DNA of 64,000 bases from Ruegeria sp. EL01 (GCF_900313035.1 NZ_OMPS01000041.1:293722-357721); one strand, 5' to 3'. Shown: positions 1-9,946, numbered from the stretch's first letter. Notes: a model not told the origin generated them from the letters alone. Program-made: numbers and translations.

Positions 1-270
1 GCGCTTGAACTCATAGCGCATTTCGCCACCCTCTTCCTGATCCGCGATGATCAAACACTGATACAGATGGTTTGCCCCGTCATAGACATCGACCAGCCCG
101 CGCAGGCGCGGCGTGGTCTCAGACTCGACAGTGAATCCGTCTTTCCACAATTTCAGGATCTTGAAAGTATTGTCGCCCATCTCCACCCGTAAACGGCTGG
201 ACTTCTTCAGTGTGGCGATTCGCGCAGCATCCAATTCCGCGCGTATTTCCTTGGAAACATAAGTACTCAT
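1..270 (-). CDS. Conserved hypothetical protein, partial (C-terminus beyond window)
   Basis: The reading frame opens with ATG at 270 behind a strong AGGGGG ribosome site and runs off the left edge without a stop, so only the first 90 codons are visible. The N-terminus begins MSTYVSKEIRAEL and is hydrophilic, with no signal peptide or membrane segment. The middle (residues about 25-75) alternates short beta-like stretches such as RLRVEMGDNTFKILKLW. I recognise no family with certainty; a small cytoplasmic beta-rich protein is all that can be said. Confidence 0.75.
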   Translation of the reverse strand, partial: MSTYVSKEIRAELDAARIATLKKSSRLRVEMGDNTFKILKLWKDGFTVESETTPRLRGLVDVYDGANHLYQCLIIADQEEGGEMRYEFKR

Positions 271-481
271 AAAACAATTCCCCCTAATGCTCTCTATTGC
301 GGGGGTTAAGATGTAAAAATCCAATGAACTGTTTCACACCCTTTCGCGATGCTGGCGGTTTGTTGCGCAGACATCCCAAAGATGAATGTGCGCCGACGCA
401 GGCATGATGCGCGGGCGCTGGCATAGGAAGCCTACGCGCAAACGCCTATCTTGGCTAAAATCGCTGAGCGGAGGAATTGAT

Positions 482-1471
482 ATGGGCCTGCTGGTCGACG
501 GAAAATGGCACGACACCTGGTATGACACCAAGTCCACTGGCGGGGCGTTCAAACGCAGCGCTGCGCAGTTTCGCAACTGGCTGACCGCAGATGGCAGCCC
601 CGGCCCCTCGGGCAAGGGCGGGTTCAAGGCGGAACCGGGGCGCTATCATCTTTACGTCAGCCATGCCTGCCCCTGGGCGCATCGCACGTTGATCTTTCGC
701 GAGTTGAAGGGCCTCAGCGACCTGATCTCGGTCTCGGTCGTGCATCCTGACATGTTGGACAAGGGTTGGACGTTCGAGACAGACGCCGATGGTGCGACCG
801 GTGATACGCTGTATGGCCAGGGCTTTGCGCATCAGGTCTATACCAAGGCCGATCCTGCCTATTCGGGTCGCGTAACCGTGCCGATCCTGTGGGACAAACA
901 GCAGGACACCATCGTGTCGAACGAAAGCTCGGAAATCATCCGCATGTTCAATTCGGCCTTTAACGGCATCACTGGCAACACCGATGACTACTGGCCCGAG
1001 GCGATGCGCGATCAGATCGAAGAGGTCAATGCCCGCATCTATTCCGACGTCAACAACGGGGTCTACAAATCCGGTTTCGCAACCTCGCAAGACGCCTATG
1101 ACGCCGCCGTGCATCCACTGTTCGACACGCTGGACTGGTTGGAAGATCGCCTAAGCTCGAACCGCTATCTTATAGGGGATCGCGTGACCGAGGCGGATTG
1201 GCGGCTATTCACAACGTTGATCCGTTTTGATCCGGTCTATCACCTGCATTTCAAATGCAACCTGCGGCGGCTGATAGATTACCCGAACCTCTGGGCCTAT
1301 ACACGAGAGCTGTATCAGTGGCCGGGCGTCGCAGAGACGGTGAATTTAAACCATATCGTGCGCCATTATCACTACAGCCATGACAGCATCAATCCGAACC
1401 GGATCATCCCGGTCAATCCGGTGCTGGATTACATGGAGCCGCATGGGCGCGGTCAGCGACCTGCTGCGTAA
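482..1471 (+). CDS. Glutathione S-transferase family protein (glutathionyl-hydroquinone reductase type)
   Basis: The 329-residue protein matches the usual length of the YqjG/EcmB-type glutathionyl-hydroquinone reductases. An N-terminal thioredoxin-like domain carries the family CPWA motif (SHACPWAHR) with the catalytic cysteine at residue 63. The C-terminal all-helical GST domain follows (about residues 170-310). This family reduces glutathionyl-hydroquinones in the cytoplasm. The start at 482 is preferred because it follows GGAGG and matches the family N-terminus MGLLVDGKW; an in-frame ATG at 386 would add an unlikely basic leader. Its 3' end overlaps the convergent receiver-like gene by 19 bp. 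The exact substrate is not visible from sequence. Confidence 0.88.
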   Translation: MGLLVDGKWHDTWYDTKSTGGAFKRSAAQFRNWLTADGSPGPSGKGGFKAEPGRYHLYVSHACPWAHRTLIFRELKGLSDLISVSVVHPDMLDKGWTFETDADGATGDTLYGQGFAHQVYTKADPAYSGRVTVPILWDKQQDTIVSNESSEIIRMFNSAFNGITGNTDDYWPEAMRDQIEEVNARIYSDVNNGVYKSGFATSQDAYDAAVHPLFDTLDWLEDRLSSNRYLIGDRVTEADWRLFTTLIRFDPVYHLHFKCNLRRLIDYPNLWAYTRELYQWPGVAETVNLNHIVRHYHYSHDSINPNRIIPVNPVLDYMEPHGRGQRPAA

Positions 1472-1815
1472 TGTTCCACCAACGCCGCCAGATCCTCGGG
1501 CGGCGTACCGCTTTGCACATAGGCGCAGGCATTGGGGCTGTGGGCAAAGATCGAGCCGTCCGAGAAAAACGTTGTGTTGGTGACGAAAATCACCCGGGCG
1601 TCGGGGCGGCGATAGCTGGCGAAATCGGCAACAGCCAAGGCGCTGCCGGTTTCCAGAACCAGATCCAGCACGATAATCTCAAAGGCCGTCCCGTATAGCG
1701 CAAGGATCGCAGCCTCTTGGCCCGGCACCAACTCAACATCGGCGCCTTGCCTTTCCAGATGTCTTTTCCAGACCTGACCTAGGTCGGGGTTACTCTCAAC
1801 AATCAGAACTTTCAT
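1453..1815 (-). CDS. Degenerate response-regulator receiver domain protein
   Basis: A 120-residue stand-alone receiver (CheY-like) fold. The beta1 strand is MKVLIVESNP, the phosphoacceptor region is IIVLD with Asp51, and a VTNTT strand follows. Two hallmark positions are altered. The acidic pair that normally follows beta1 is reduced to E-S-N, and the invariant lysine before the last helix appears to be replaced in CAYVQSGTP. There is no output domain. I chose the ATG at 1815 because the longer start at 1833 would precede the canonical MKVLIV strand. The changes suggest altered or no phosphorylation; a protein-protein adaptor role is inference. No histidine kinase lies nearby. Confidence 0.75.
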   Translation of the reverse strand: MKVLIVESNPDLGQVWKRHLERQGADVELVPGQEAAILALYGTAFEIIVLDLVLETGSALAVADFASYRRPDARVIFVTNTTFFSDGSIFAHSPNACAYVQSGTPPEDLAALVEHYAAGR

Positions 1816-1999
1816 TTGCAACAACCTCGGCACTTGGTATGGTGAGTGGTGCCGACCCCCGTGGACCGTGATCCCGTGATTTCCTTAACAAAGTGTTAAC
1901 GATGGTCGCAGCCGTCCCTAATCACACAGATTTGCTTGTCAAAACGGCAGAAATCCGCTTGAAGCAGTCCAAAACCCGCGTTTTGGCCGGATTGTGCAA

Positions 2000-2959
2000 A
2001 TGAACGATGACGACTTAGACCCCCGCACCCGGCGCGATCATGGCGGCGGCCTGGATGGGGCGATCAAACGCTTTGGCGGAACGCGGGCGGATTGGATAGA
2101 TCTGTCCACCGGGATCAATCCCCACCCCTATGGCGTCGCGGGGTTACAGGCCTCTGACTGGATGGAACTGCCAGATCACGGCGCGTTTGAAAGGCTGACC
2201 GATGCCGCGCGTCGGTTCTGGTCTGTCCCAGCAGGTGCTGCGATTTTACCCGCGCCTGGTGCGTCAGCTATCATCGCACGCGTTCCAACCCTTGCCACGG
2301 CAGGCCGCGTGCAAATCAACACCCCAACCTATAATGAACATGCGGCCGCATTTGCCGCCCAAGGATGGAGCGTTCAGGATACTGGTCCTGCCGAGGCGCG
2401 TGTCATTGTGCACCCCAACAACCCGGATGGGCGGATCTGGCAGCAGGCAGACGCAAACGCGCCTTTGACAATCATTGATGAAAGCTTCTGCGACGTGTCA
2501 CCCGATGCGTCGTTGATTCATCTGGCTGAGAAATCGGGTGTGGTCGTGTTGAAAAGCTTTGGCAAGTTCTGGGGCCTTGCCGGGATGCGGCTTGGGTTTG
2601 CTATTGGTCGGCCCGAGTTGATAGCGCGCCTCAATGATCTGACCGGGCCCTGGGCTGTTTCAGGGCCAGCTTTGCGGATTGGAACTGAAGCCCTGCTGGA
2701 TACTATCTGGGCCGAGAAAACCCGAACGCAGCTGGCAAAGGATGCAGACCGCTTGGACGCCTTGCTGACGCGTCAAGGTGCGGCTCTGGTTGGCGGCACA
2801 TCGCTTTTCCGTCTGTATCAGGTCGACAGCGCCACAGATTGGCAGACCCGGCTGGCCCGCGCCCATATTTGGAGCCGGGTCTTTCCGTACTCTGCGACCT
2901 ACCTGCGCCTTGGCCTGCCCCCGACTGACGGGTGGCAGCGGCTGGAGGCCGCGCTTTGA
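2000..2959 (+). CDS. cobC: Threonine-phosphate decarboxylase-like cobalamin biosynthesis aminotransferase CobC
   Basis: A 319-residue fold-type I PLP enzyme. The N-terminus has the CobC/CobD-like pattern ([14 protein letters not shown], then [12 protein letters not shown]). The PLP lysine lies in [19 protein letters not shown]. Members make (R)-1-amino-2-propanol O-phosphate from L-threonine phosphate for the nucleotide-loop linker of cobalamin, in the cytoplasm. It is directly followed by, and overlaps, the cobinamide-phosphate synthase gene, supporting this role. The start is ambiguous between GTG 1994 and ATG 2000, and neither has a strong ribosome site. Confidence 0.88.
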   Translation: MNDDDLDPRTRRDHGGGLDGAIKRFGGTRADWIDLSTGINPHPYGVAGLQASDWMELPDHGAFERLTDAARRFWSVPAGAAILPAPGASAIIARVPTLATAGRVQINTPTYNEHAAAFAAQGWSVQDTGPAEARVIVHPNNPDGRIWQQADANAPLTIIDESFCDVSPDASLIHLAEKSGVVVLKSFGKFWGLAGMRLGFAIGRPELIARLNDLTGPWAVSGPALRIGTEALLDTIWAEKTRTQLAKDADRLDALLTRQGAALVGGTSLFRLYQVDSATDWQTRLARAHIWSRVFPYSATYLRLGLPPTDGWQRLEAAL

Positions 2960-3876
2960 GTGTGGCTCTGCTGCTGGTCTGCGCCATGTGTCTGGACGCC
3001 GCATTAGGGGAACCGGACTGGCTGTGGTCACGCCTGCGCCATCCCGCCGTTCTGATTGGCCAGGGGATCGGCTGGCTGGAAAAACGGCTCAATCACTCTG
3101 GGCAGCGGCGGATCAAAGGTGTTGTCGTTCTGATGCTGTTGGTTTTGGTGGCCTGCGCGCTCGGCCAGTTTCTGACCCTGTTCGGATCGCTGATCGAGAT
3201 CATTGTCTGCGCCATCCTGCTGGCGCAGAAATCACTGGTCACCCATGTGCGGGATGTGGGCGACGGGCTGCGCGCGTCGTTGCCTGAAGGGCGCGCCATG
3301 GTTGCCCGGATCGTATCCCGCGATACAACCGATATGTCCGAGACGCAGGTTGCCCGGTCTGCGATCGAAAGCGCCGCCGAGAACCTGAGCGACGGTGTTG
3401 TTGCGCCTGCTTTCTGGTTTCTGATTGCTGGGCTGCCGGGTTTACTTGTGTACAAGGCCGTGAACACCGCCGACAGTATGATCGGCTATCGTACCGAGCG
3501 GTATCGCGAATTCGGCTGGGCCTCGGCTAGGGTAGACGATCTGCTGAACCTGATACCGGCCCGACTGACCTGCGTGATGATCGTCGCGCTGTCCGGTCAG
3601 TGGGGACGGTGGTCGGATATTCTGGGCGACGCGCGCAAGCATATCTCGCCCAATGCGGGCTGGCCCGAGGCGGCGATGGCCCGCGCGCTGAACGTCGCAT
3701 TGGCCGGGCCCCGCAGCTATGACGGGCAGATGCGTGATCTGGCCTGGGTTAACGGCGACGCCCCGCGCAACATCGGCGCATACGAGGTTTTTCGCGCATG
3801 CGACATGTTATGGAAGGTCTGGGGGCTTGCACTTGCGCTCTTGTCGGTGTGGGTTGTGATCAACCTGGTTTTCTGA
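2956..3876 (+). CDS. cobD: Adenosylcobinamide-phosphate synthase CbiB/CobD
   Basis: An integral membrane protein of about 306 residues that attaches aminopropanol phosphate to adenosylcobyric acid. Signature stretches are [19 protein letters not shown] at the N-terminus and a [14 protein letters not shown] segment ([14 protein letters not shown]) in the middle; several hydrophobic helices are evident. A TTG at 2956 fits best: GGAGG sits 7 bp upstream and the codon overlaps the cobC stop, giving translational coupling. GTG at 2962 is the alternative. The cobC-cobD pair stands alone here; another B12 gene, bluB, is 22 kb away. Confidence 0.9.
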   Translation: MSVALLLVCAMCLDAALGEPDWLWSRLRHPAVLIGQGIGWLEKRLNHSGQRRIKGVVVLMLLVLVACALGQFLTLFGSLIEIIVCAILLAQKSLVTHVRDVGDGLRASLPEGRAMVARIVSRDTTDMSETQVARSAIESAAENLSDGVVAPAFWFLIAGLPGLLVYKAVNTADSMIGYRTERYREFGWASARVDDLLNLIPARLTCVMIVALSGQWGRWSDILGDARKHISPNAGWPEAAMARALNVALAGPRSYDGQMRDLAWVNGDAPRNIGAYEVFRACDMLWKVWGLALALLSVWVVINLVF

Positions 3877-3891
3877 AGGACCCGCCTGCCC

Positions 3892-5055
3892 ATGCGCCTT
3901 ATCTCTGGCTTTGTTGCCGCCGCCCTGTTCGCCTCACCTGCCCTGTCCCAATGCGGCGGCGGCTTTAATCAGTTTGTCAAAGGGCTGAAATCCGAAGCGG
4001 TGCAACAGGGATACGACAAATCCAGCGTGAATACCTTTTTCAAAGGCGTTCAGCAGGATGGCAAAGTGCTGCAGGCGGATCGGGCGCAAGGGGTGTTCCA
4101 GAAACCCTTTATCGATTTCTCACGCCGACTGATCTCGCAAAACCGGATCGACCGGGGGCACTCCATGTCCCGCAAGTACGACGCGGTGTTTGACCAGATC
4201 GAATCGCAGTATGGAATTTCACGCGGTGTTTTGCTGGCTTTCTGGGCCTTTGAAACGGATTATGGCGCGTTTCAGGGCGACTTCAACACCCGCAACGCGC
4301 TGGTAACACTGGCGCATGACTGCCGCCGCCCCGAGCTGTTCCGCCCTCAGATCTTTGCCGCCGTGGAGTTGTTTGAGCAGGGCAATTTCGATCCCAACCG
4401 CACAACCGGCGCCTGGGCCGGAGAGATTGGCATGGTCCAAATGCTGCCGCGCGACATACTGGAAAATGGCGTCGATGGCGATGGCGACGGCACGGTGTCG
4501 CTGAAAACCTCAGCGCCGGATGCGTTGATGTCGGGGGCAAAGATGCTGTCGCATCTAGGGTGGCAACCCGGTCAGCCTTGGCTGCAGGAGGTGACGGTGC
4601 CTGCCAAGATGGATTGGTCTTTGTCCGGCCCCGGCAAACCGCGTTCGGTATCCGACTGGCAAGCGCTGGGGGTTTCGGCGCGCGACGGATCCCTGCCCAA
4701 CCTGCCAGCTTCGCTAATCCTGCCGCAGGGCCACAAGGGACCGGCCTTTCTGGCCTACCCGAATTTCGATGTCTATTTCGAATGGAACCAGAGCTTCGTC
4801 TATGTTCTGACCGCAGCCTACTTCGGAACGCGGCTGGAAGGTGCGCAGGTCTATGATGCGGGCAACCCGGCGCAGGGCTTGTCCGGGGCGCAAATGAAGC
4901 AATTGCAGTCCAAGCTGCAAGGCCGGGGGTATGATGTGGGCAAGATCGACGGCATATTGGGTGCTGGTACACGGGCTGCGGTGCAGGCTGAGCAAGCCCG
5001 GCTGGGCCTGCCCGCCGATGCGTGGCCAACCGCAGAGCTTTTGAACCAGCTGTAA
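3892..5055 (+). CDS. Lytic murein transglycosylase, MltB-like, with C-terminal peptidoglycan-binding domain
   Basis: A 387-residue exported protein. A Sec signal peptide (MRLISGFVAAALFASPALS) is followed by an SLT_2/MltB-type catalytic domain. The catalytic glutamate is Glu121 in LLAFWAFETDYGAF. The last about 60 residues form a PG_binding_1 domain (QLQSKLQGRGYDVGKIDGI). It cleaves the MurNAc-GlcNAc bond with 1,6-anhydro product formation in the periplasm. The signal peptide ends in a cysteine-containing ALSQC stretch, but without a good lipobox, so a soluble periplasmic form is favoured. A second member of the family lies at 60264-61394. Confidence 0.9.
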   Translation: MRLISGFVAAALFASPALSQCGGGFNQFVKGLKSEAVQQGYDKSSVNTFFKGVQQDGKVLQADRAQGVFQKPFIDFSRRLISQNRIDRGHSMSRKYDAVFDQIESQYGISRGVLLAFWAFETDYGAFQGDFNTRNALVTLAHDCRRPELFRPQIFAAVELFEQGNFDPNRTTGAWAGEIGMVQMLPRDILENGVDGDGDGTVSLKTSAPDALMSGAKMLSHLGWQPGQPWLQEVTVPAKMDWSLSGPGKPRSVSDWQALGVSARDGSLPNLPASLILPQGHKGPAFLAYPNFDVYFEWNQSFVYVLTAAYFGTRLEGAQVYDAGNPAQGLSGAQMKQLQSKLQGRGYDVGKIDGILGAGTRAAVQAEQARLGLPADAWPTAELLNQL

Positions 5056-5058
5056 CGG

Positions 5059-5856
5059 CTAGGCGACGTCCGCGCGGCAGTATTGCGCGTTTGGTTCAAA
5101 CGGGTGCATTTTCAGGGAACTGCCGCGTGTTTCGATCGCTGTATTGGCCGGAATCTCGGTCCATTCACCGCTATTTGCATCCAGCGGCTCGGATGAAACG
5201 ATGATGCCGTCATCGCAGGTCCTGTAGTGCAGGCTTGGCGCGAAACGGTCCGAGGCGTATCGGGCTGCAAACAGCCGGTCCCCATCCGACCAACACGCCG
5301 CGAACCGAAGATAGGGCAGCGTTCCCCGTTCTCGTGCCAGCGCTTCCACACGTTCGACCGCGCGTTCCATCGCTGCGAGCGGTTCACCATCCAGACCTTC
5401 ACCGTGGGCAATCAGGAAAATCGCTTCGCTTTCTGTCGCCCCAAGCCGATGCCCGTACAGATCTGCAGGGATCATCCCATCCAATTCCTGGCGGATACGG
5501 TCATGGCCGCCGGCCTACCCGTTATGCATAAAGCTCCATTTTCCAACGCCAAAGGGATGGCAGTTGTTGCGCGACGTGGCCGTGCCCGTGGACGCGCGGA
5601 CATGCGCCAGGAACAGATGCGACTGGGTGTGGTGTGTCAGCTGCTTGAGGTTGGCATCTGACCAAGCTGGGTTCGTATCCTTATAAAAACACGGCGTCGT
5701 GCGGTCAGAGTACCAAGCAAGACCAAACCCATCCGCGTTGATCGGCGTTTTTCCGATTAGGGCATTCCGGCTTTGAATGACAAGCGATTGCTCCTGGTTC
5801 ATTACAAGTTCGTCCAGATAGCGTTTTGCGCCCACCCAAGCCAGAAATCGGCACAT
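5059..5856 (-). pseudogene. Class II glutamine amidotransferase (YafJ/GATase_6 type) interrupted by an in-frame amber codon
   Basis: One reading frame encodes a whole class II amidotransferase except for a single TAG at 5515-5517. The first 113 codons start MCRFLAW with the catalytic Cys2 and contain NADGFGLAWY, AHVRAST and CHPF, ending at FMHNG. Reading on in the same frame through the TAG gives AGGHDRIRQELDGM and then 140 more matching residues to a normal stop. Family members have glutamine after HNG, so CAG to TAG explains it with one base. No frameshift is needed. Either it is a recent pseudogene, a suppressed amber, or a sequencing error. The N-terminal fragment alone would keep the nucleophile but lose half the domain. 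Confidence 0.85.
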
Positions 5857-5989
5857 CAGCCTTACCCCACATGTTGTTTCAGGTTTGCAGCAATATGCCC
5901 GTCAAACGGGCGAAATAGTCACCAATTTTTGTCAGGATTTTTACATATTTCTATCGTTTGATAGCGCAAAAGGCCATTTTTTCGACTAA

Positions 5990-6340
5990 TTACTCGGGCC
6001 GCACCGGAAAGCGCTCACCCTTTGCATTTATCAAGATCAAACGGTCGCTGCTGCGCACATATAGGTCACAACGATTGAACCCGTTGCGGTACTGGATGCA
6101 GACGCTGCCATCCTCGGCAATACTATAAGTTCCGAATGCAGATTCTCCACTGGCATAAGTGTAGGAATAGGCTCCACCCGCTGAAAACTTTGATTGACCA
6201 TCGTCGTAGAATGTCAGTGTACGGCCTGCCAATCCGTCCAACTCTTGCGGGTTCAGCGGCATGTCACCGGGTTTGGTCAACCACTCGGCAGCCCCAAGCG
6301 GCGTGGCAACAAACATAGCGAGGATAAGCAATCGGATCAT
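5990..6340 (-). CDS. Small exported hypothetical protein
   Basis: A 116-residue protein with a clear signal peptide (MIRLLILAMFVATPLGAAEW, cleavage after GAA likely). The mature part contains repeated aromatic/beta motifs (FSAGGAYSYTYASGESAFGTYSI) and two cysteines in VCIQYRNGFNRCDLYV that could form a disulfide in the periplasm. The layout resembles small lipocalin-like 'YSYTY...GTYSI...CIQY' periplasmic proteins common in Rhodobacteraceae, but I cannot name a family. It lies 54 bp downstream of smc in the same direction and could be co-transcribed with it. Confidence 0.75.
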   Translation of the reverse strand: MIRLLILAMFVATPLGAAEWLTKPGDMPLNPQELDGLAGRTLTFYDDGQSKFSAGGAYSYTYASGESAFGTYSIAEDGSVCIQYRNGFNRCDLYVRSSDRLILINAKGERFPVRPE

Positions 6341-6394
6341 ACCGCCACCCTAACCCGGTCTACGGCAAAACGGGCATAACGTTGCAGTGATCGA

Positions 6395-9300
6395 TCAGGC
6401 GACCATCTGCTCGGCTTTCTTCAGGTCGACCGAGACCAACTGACTGACGCCCTGTTCCTGCATCGTCACACCGAACAAACGGTCCATCCGCGCCATCGTC
6501 ACTGCGTGGTGGGTGATGATCAGAAAGCGCGTGTCCGTCTGGCGGCACATCTCATCCAACAGATCGCAGAAGCGGGTGACGTTGGCGTCATCCAGGGGCG
6601 CGTCGACCTCGTCCAGCACACAGATTGGCGCGGGGTTGGCGAGGAAGACGCCAAAGATCAGCGCCGTGGCCGTCAGGGTTTGTTCACCGCCTGACAGCAG
6701 GCTGAGGGTCGAGAGTTTCTTGCCCGGTGGCTGGCACATGATCTCAAGGCCCGCATCCAGCGGATCGTCGCTTTCGACCATGACCAGATTGGCCTCACCA
6801 CCCCCGAACAGGTGCTTGAACAGCATGGCGAAGTTCGAGTTCACCTGCTCAAACGCCGTCAACAGACGCTCGCGGCCTTCGCGGTTGAGGCTGGCGATGC
6901 CGCTGCGCAGGGCTTTGATCGCCTCTTCCAGGTCAGCCTTTTCGCTGCTCAGGTTGTCGAATTCTTCCTGAACCTCTTTGGCATCTTCTTCCGCCCGCAA
7001 GTTCACCGCACCCATGGCATCACGCTGGCGTTTGTGGCGGTTCACTTCCGCTTCGAGCGCATCGGCGTCGGGCATCTGATCCGGGTTCACATCCAGTTGG
7101 TTCAGCAGTTGATTGGGTGTCAGTTGCTGGTCTTCCGCAATACGTTCGGCAGCGGCCACGACACTTTCCTTGGCGGCGTCACAGCGCGCTTCCGCCGCAG
7201 CCCGGGTTTCGCGCGCTTCCGAGGCCAGACGCTCAGCTTCTCGCTCGGCCAACACAACCTCGCGCTGCTGTGTTTCGGCCAGGGACAGCTTGTCGGCGGC
7301 CTCGGCGCGGCGGGCTTCAGCCGTTTCGATCAGCTCGTTCAACTCTTCGCGCGCTTCGGCGATTTCGCTGGGCGCGGCCATCGCCTCGGTCAGTTCCTCT
7401 TCGGAGCTTTCCTTGCGTTCGGCCAGTTCCGAAATGCGCTTTTCGGCCGTTTCCAACCGGTGCCGCCAGCCGCTGAGGTCTTTCGTCACCTCTTGATTCC
7501 GCCGGGTGCGGGCCTCGGCTTCGCGGCGCAGCTCATCATGGGTCGAGCGGTGGGTCAGCATCGTGATCCGCGCGGCCTCGACCGTTTGCTTTATGTCTTC
7601 AACCTGCGCGCGGGCGCTATCAAGATCGCCCAAGCCTGTCAGCGCGCCCTCGGCCTCGCGCAGTTGCGCACGGGCGGACATGGCGTCTTCCTTGTGGCGG
7701 TCCACGGCAAGGGTCAGGTTTTCGAGCTTGCCTTGTGCCAGATTGCGATCCGCTTCGGCCCGGCTGAGCGCGCGGGCCGTTTCGGCCATACGCTGATCAG
7801 CAGCCCTGCGCGCCTCGCGCGCGCGGCGGTCAGCTTCGGTGACTTCCGACAGTTGCTGCGACAGCGCCTCATGCGCGGCGCGGGCGCCACCGGCCTGTGC
7901 TTCGGTGCGGGTCAGTTCTTGTTTCAGCGCTTCGAGCTTGTTGAGCTGTTCCAGCCGCAGGGCAGCTGCACTTGGTGCATCCTCGGCCCAGGCGCGGAAC
8001 CCGTCCCAACGCCACAGATCGCCGGACCGCGAGACCAGACGCTGTCCCGGCTTCAACGCGGCCTGCAATCGTGCGCCCTGATCCGCGTCGATCAGCCCGA
8101 TCTGCGCGATCCGGCGGCTGAGGCGATCAGGACCCGAGACATGCAGGGCCAGGGGCTCCGCCCCGTCCGGCAGTGATTGGTCGGCGTCATAGCCGGCCAT
8201 TTGAACCCAGCCAGACGGGCCATCACCTTCGACCAGCGGCGCGCGCAGATCGTCAGCGAGTGCCGCGCCCAGTGCCTTTTCATATCCGGGCGCCACACGC
8301 AGCATATCAAGCACCTGCCCACCCTCAGCAGTATCGCGTTCTACCAATTTCGCCAGCGCCGTGGTCTCGGCGCGGATCGCGCCCAACTCGCCTTCGGCCT
8401 CAGACCGTTGCGCCCGCGCCTCGGCTTCGCGGGCTTGCGTTTCGTTGCGCAATTCATCTGCGGCGGCCAGTGCTTCTTCGGCAGCTTCTGCTGCTTCGCG
8501 GGCTTCTTCTTCGCCATCTTGCGCGGTGTCAAACGCCTCGCTGGCGCGGGTCAACGCGCCGCGTGCCTCTTCCACCGCAGTCCGCGCCTTGACCTCTTCA
8601 CCTTCCGAACGGTCCAGCGTCTTGCGACTGTCCTCGACCAGACGTTGCGCCGACTGGTGGCGCGCAACAAGGCGGGCTGTATCTTCGGTTTCCTGCGACA
8701 GATGATCTTCGCGTTCCTGCAGGATCGAGGCCGCCTCGCGTGCGACTTCTGCAGCTTCGGCCACTTTATCCTCGTGCCCTTCGGCCGCCTTGGCCAGTTC
8801 GCGCGCTTCCCATTCCAGCCGTTCGATCATCTCGCCCGCGTCGCGGTTCAGCCCGGTTTCACGTTCGATATCGTTGCCGAGCTGTTGAATACGATTGGTC
8901 AGTGTCTCGATCGTCTGACGCGCACGGGTCTCCTGATCAGACATCTGGTCGCGCTGCACCTGATGGCGTTGCAGGACGGCGGCGGCGATAGCCTCTTCTT
9001 CGCGCAGGGGCGGCAGGGCCTCTTCGATCTCAACCCGTTTGGCACCGGCAGCGCGGGCCTCAGCCTCGGCGCGCGAGGCTTCGGTGATCCGTTCGCGCAG
9101 CTTGTCTTCGGCCTGCTGGCGGGCCATATCGGCCTCCTTCCAGCGACGGTAAAGCAACATTCCCTCGGCCTGCCGCAGCTGCTCACCAATCTCACGGTAG
9201 CGCGCGGCCTGACGAGCCTGACGGGCGAGCTGCGCCAACTGCGTCCCCAACTGCTCCAACACGTCGTCAACCCGGGTCAGGTTGGATTCTGTGCCCTTCA

Positions 9301-9850
9301 GTTTCAGTTCCGCTTCGTGGCGTCGCTGATACAGACCTGAAATTCCCGCAGCTTCTTCCAGAATACGACGACGAGAGCGGGGTTTGGCATTGATCAACTC
9401 AGCAATGCGGTTCTGCCCGACCAACGCGGGCGAGTGCGCGCCCGTCGAGGCATCGGCAAACAACATCTGAACATCGCGGGCGCGGACGTCCTTGCCATTG
9501 GTCTTGTAGGCGCTGCCCACATCGCGGGTGATGCGGCGCACAATCTCAAGCTGGTCACTGTCGTTAAAACCTGAGGGGGCCAACCGTTCCGAGTTGTCCA
9601 TGGTCAGGACAACCTCGGCAAAGTTGCGGGCCGGACGGGTGGCTGCGCCCGCAAAGATCACATCTTCCATCGCGCCGCCACGCATGGATTTGGGGCGATT
9701 TTCGCCCATGGCCCAGCGCAGAGCCTCCAGCAAGTTGGACTTGCCGCAGCCATTTGGGCCCACCACACCGGTCAACCCGTCCGCGATGATCAGATCGGTC
9801 GGGTCAACAAAGCTTTTGAAGCCGGTCAGTTTGAGTTTGCTAAAGCGCAA
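6395..9850 (-). CDS. smc: Chromosome segregation/condensin ATPase SMC
   Basis: A 1151-residue SMC protein, normal length for the family. The N-terminal head has Walker A GPNGCGKS (residues 31-38). Two long coiled-coil arms rich in Ala/Glu/Arg flank a hinge at about residues 490-620. The C-terminal head has the ABC signature LSGGEQT and Walker B ICVLDEVDAPLDD. It dimerises and, with ScpA/ScpB (not in this window), organises the nucleoid. The start is a TTG: the N-terminus MRFSKLKLTGFKSF is canonical, the upstream frame is closed by TAG, and the nearby ATG is out of frame. A weak ribosome site and TTG suggest low translation. The long open frames on the opposite strand are shadows of the coiled coil. 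Confidence 0.97.
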   Translation of the reverse strand: MRFSKLKLTGFKSFVDPTDLIIADGLTGVVGPNGCGKSNLLEALRWAMGENRPKSMRGGAMEDVIFAGAATRPARNFAEVVLTMDNSERLAPSGFNDSDQLEIVRRITRDVGSAYKTNGKDVRARDVQMLFADASTGAHSPALVGQNRIAELINAKPRSRRRILEEAAGISGLYQRRHEAELKLKGTESNLTRVDDVLEQLGTQLAQLARQARQAARYREIGEQLRQAEGMLLYRRWKEADMARQQAEDKLRERITEASRAEAEARAAGAKRVEIEEALPPLREEEAIAAAVLQRHQVQRDQMSDQETRARQTIETLTNRIQQLGNDIERETGLNRDAGEMIERLEWEARELAKAAEGHEDKVAEAAEVAREAASILQEREDHLSQETEDTARLVARHQSAQRLVEDSRKTLDRSEGEEVKARTAVEEARGALTRASEAFDTAQDGEEEAREAAEAAEEALAAADELRNETQAREAEARAQRSEAEGELGAIRAETTALAKLVERDTAEGGQVLDMLRVAPGYEKALGAALADDLRAPLVEGDGPSGWVQMAGYDADQSLPDGAEPLALHVSGPDRLSRRIAQIGLIDADQGARLQAALKPGQRLVSRSGDLWRWDGFRAWAEDAPSAAALRLEQLNKLEALKQELTRTEAQAGGARAAHEALSQQLSEVTEADRRAREARRAADQRMAETARALSRAEADRNLAQGKLENLTLAVDRHKEDAMSARAQLREAEGALTGLGDLDSARAQVEDIKQTVEAARITMLTHRSTHDELRREAEARTRRNQEVTKDLSGWRHRLETAEKRISELAERKESSEEELTEAMAAPSEIAEAREELNELIETAEARRAEAADKLSLAETQQREVVLAEREAERLASEARETRAAAEARCDAAKESVVAAAERIAEDQQLTPNQLLNQLDVNPDQMPDADALEAEVNRHKRQRDAMGAVNLRAEEDAKEVQEEFDNLSSEKADLEEAIKALRSGIASLNREGRERLLTAFEQVNSNFAMLFKHLFGGGEANLVMVESDDPLDAGLEIMCQPPGKKLSTLSLLSGGEQTLTATALIFGVFLANPAPICVLDEVDAPLDDANVTRFCDLLDEMCRQTDTRFLIITHHAVTMARMDRLFGVTMQEQGVSQLVSVDLKKAEQMVA

Positions 9851-9946
9851 AGGCGGCGGATCCCATGATTCCTACGTCAAAGAAGTCTGCGCAAGGGATT
9901 GGGGTGAGTCAACGAAGATACGCAGGATATGGGATATTGAGCCGAG

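Noticed and set aside
5515..5517. Pyrrolysine or programmed read-through at the amber codon
   Set aside because: No pyl genes, no special downstream structure and a simple CAG-to-TAG explanation; a pseudogene or sequencing error is more likely.
6812..9340. Two long open frames on the plus strand opposite smc (about 450 and 390 codons)
   Set aside because: They are antisense to the SMC coiled coil, have no ribosome site or known motif, and their composition mirrors the reverse complement of Ala/Glu/Arg codons.
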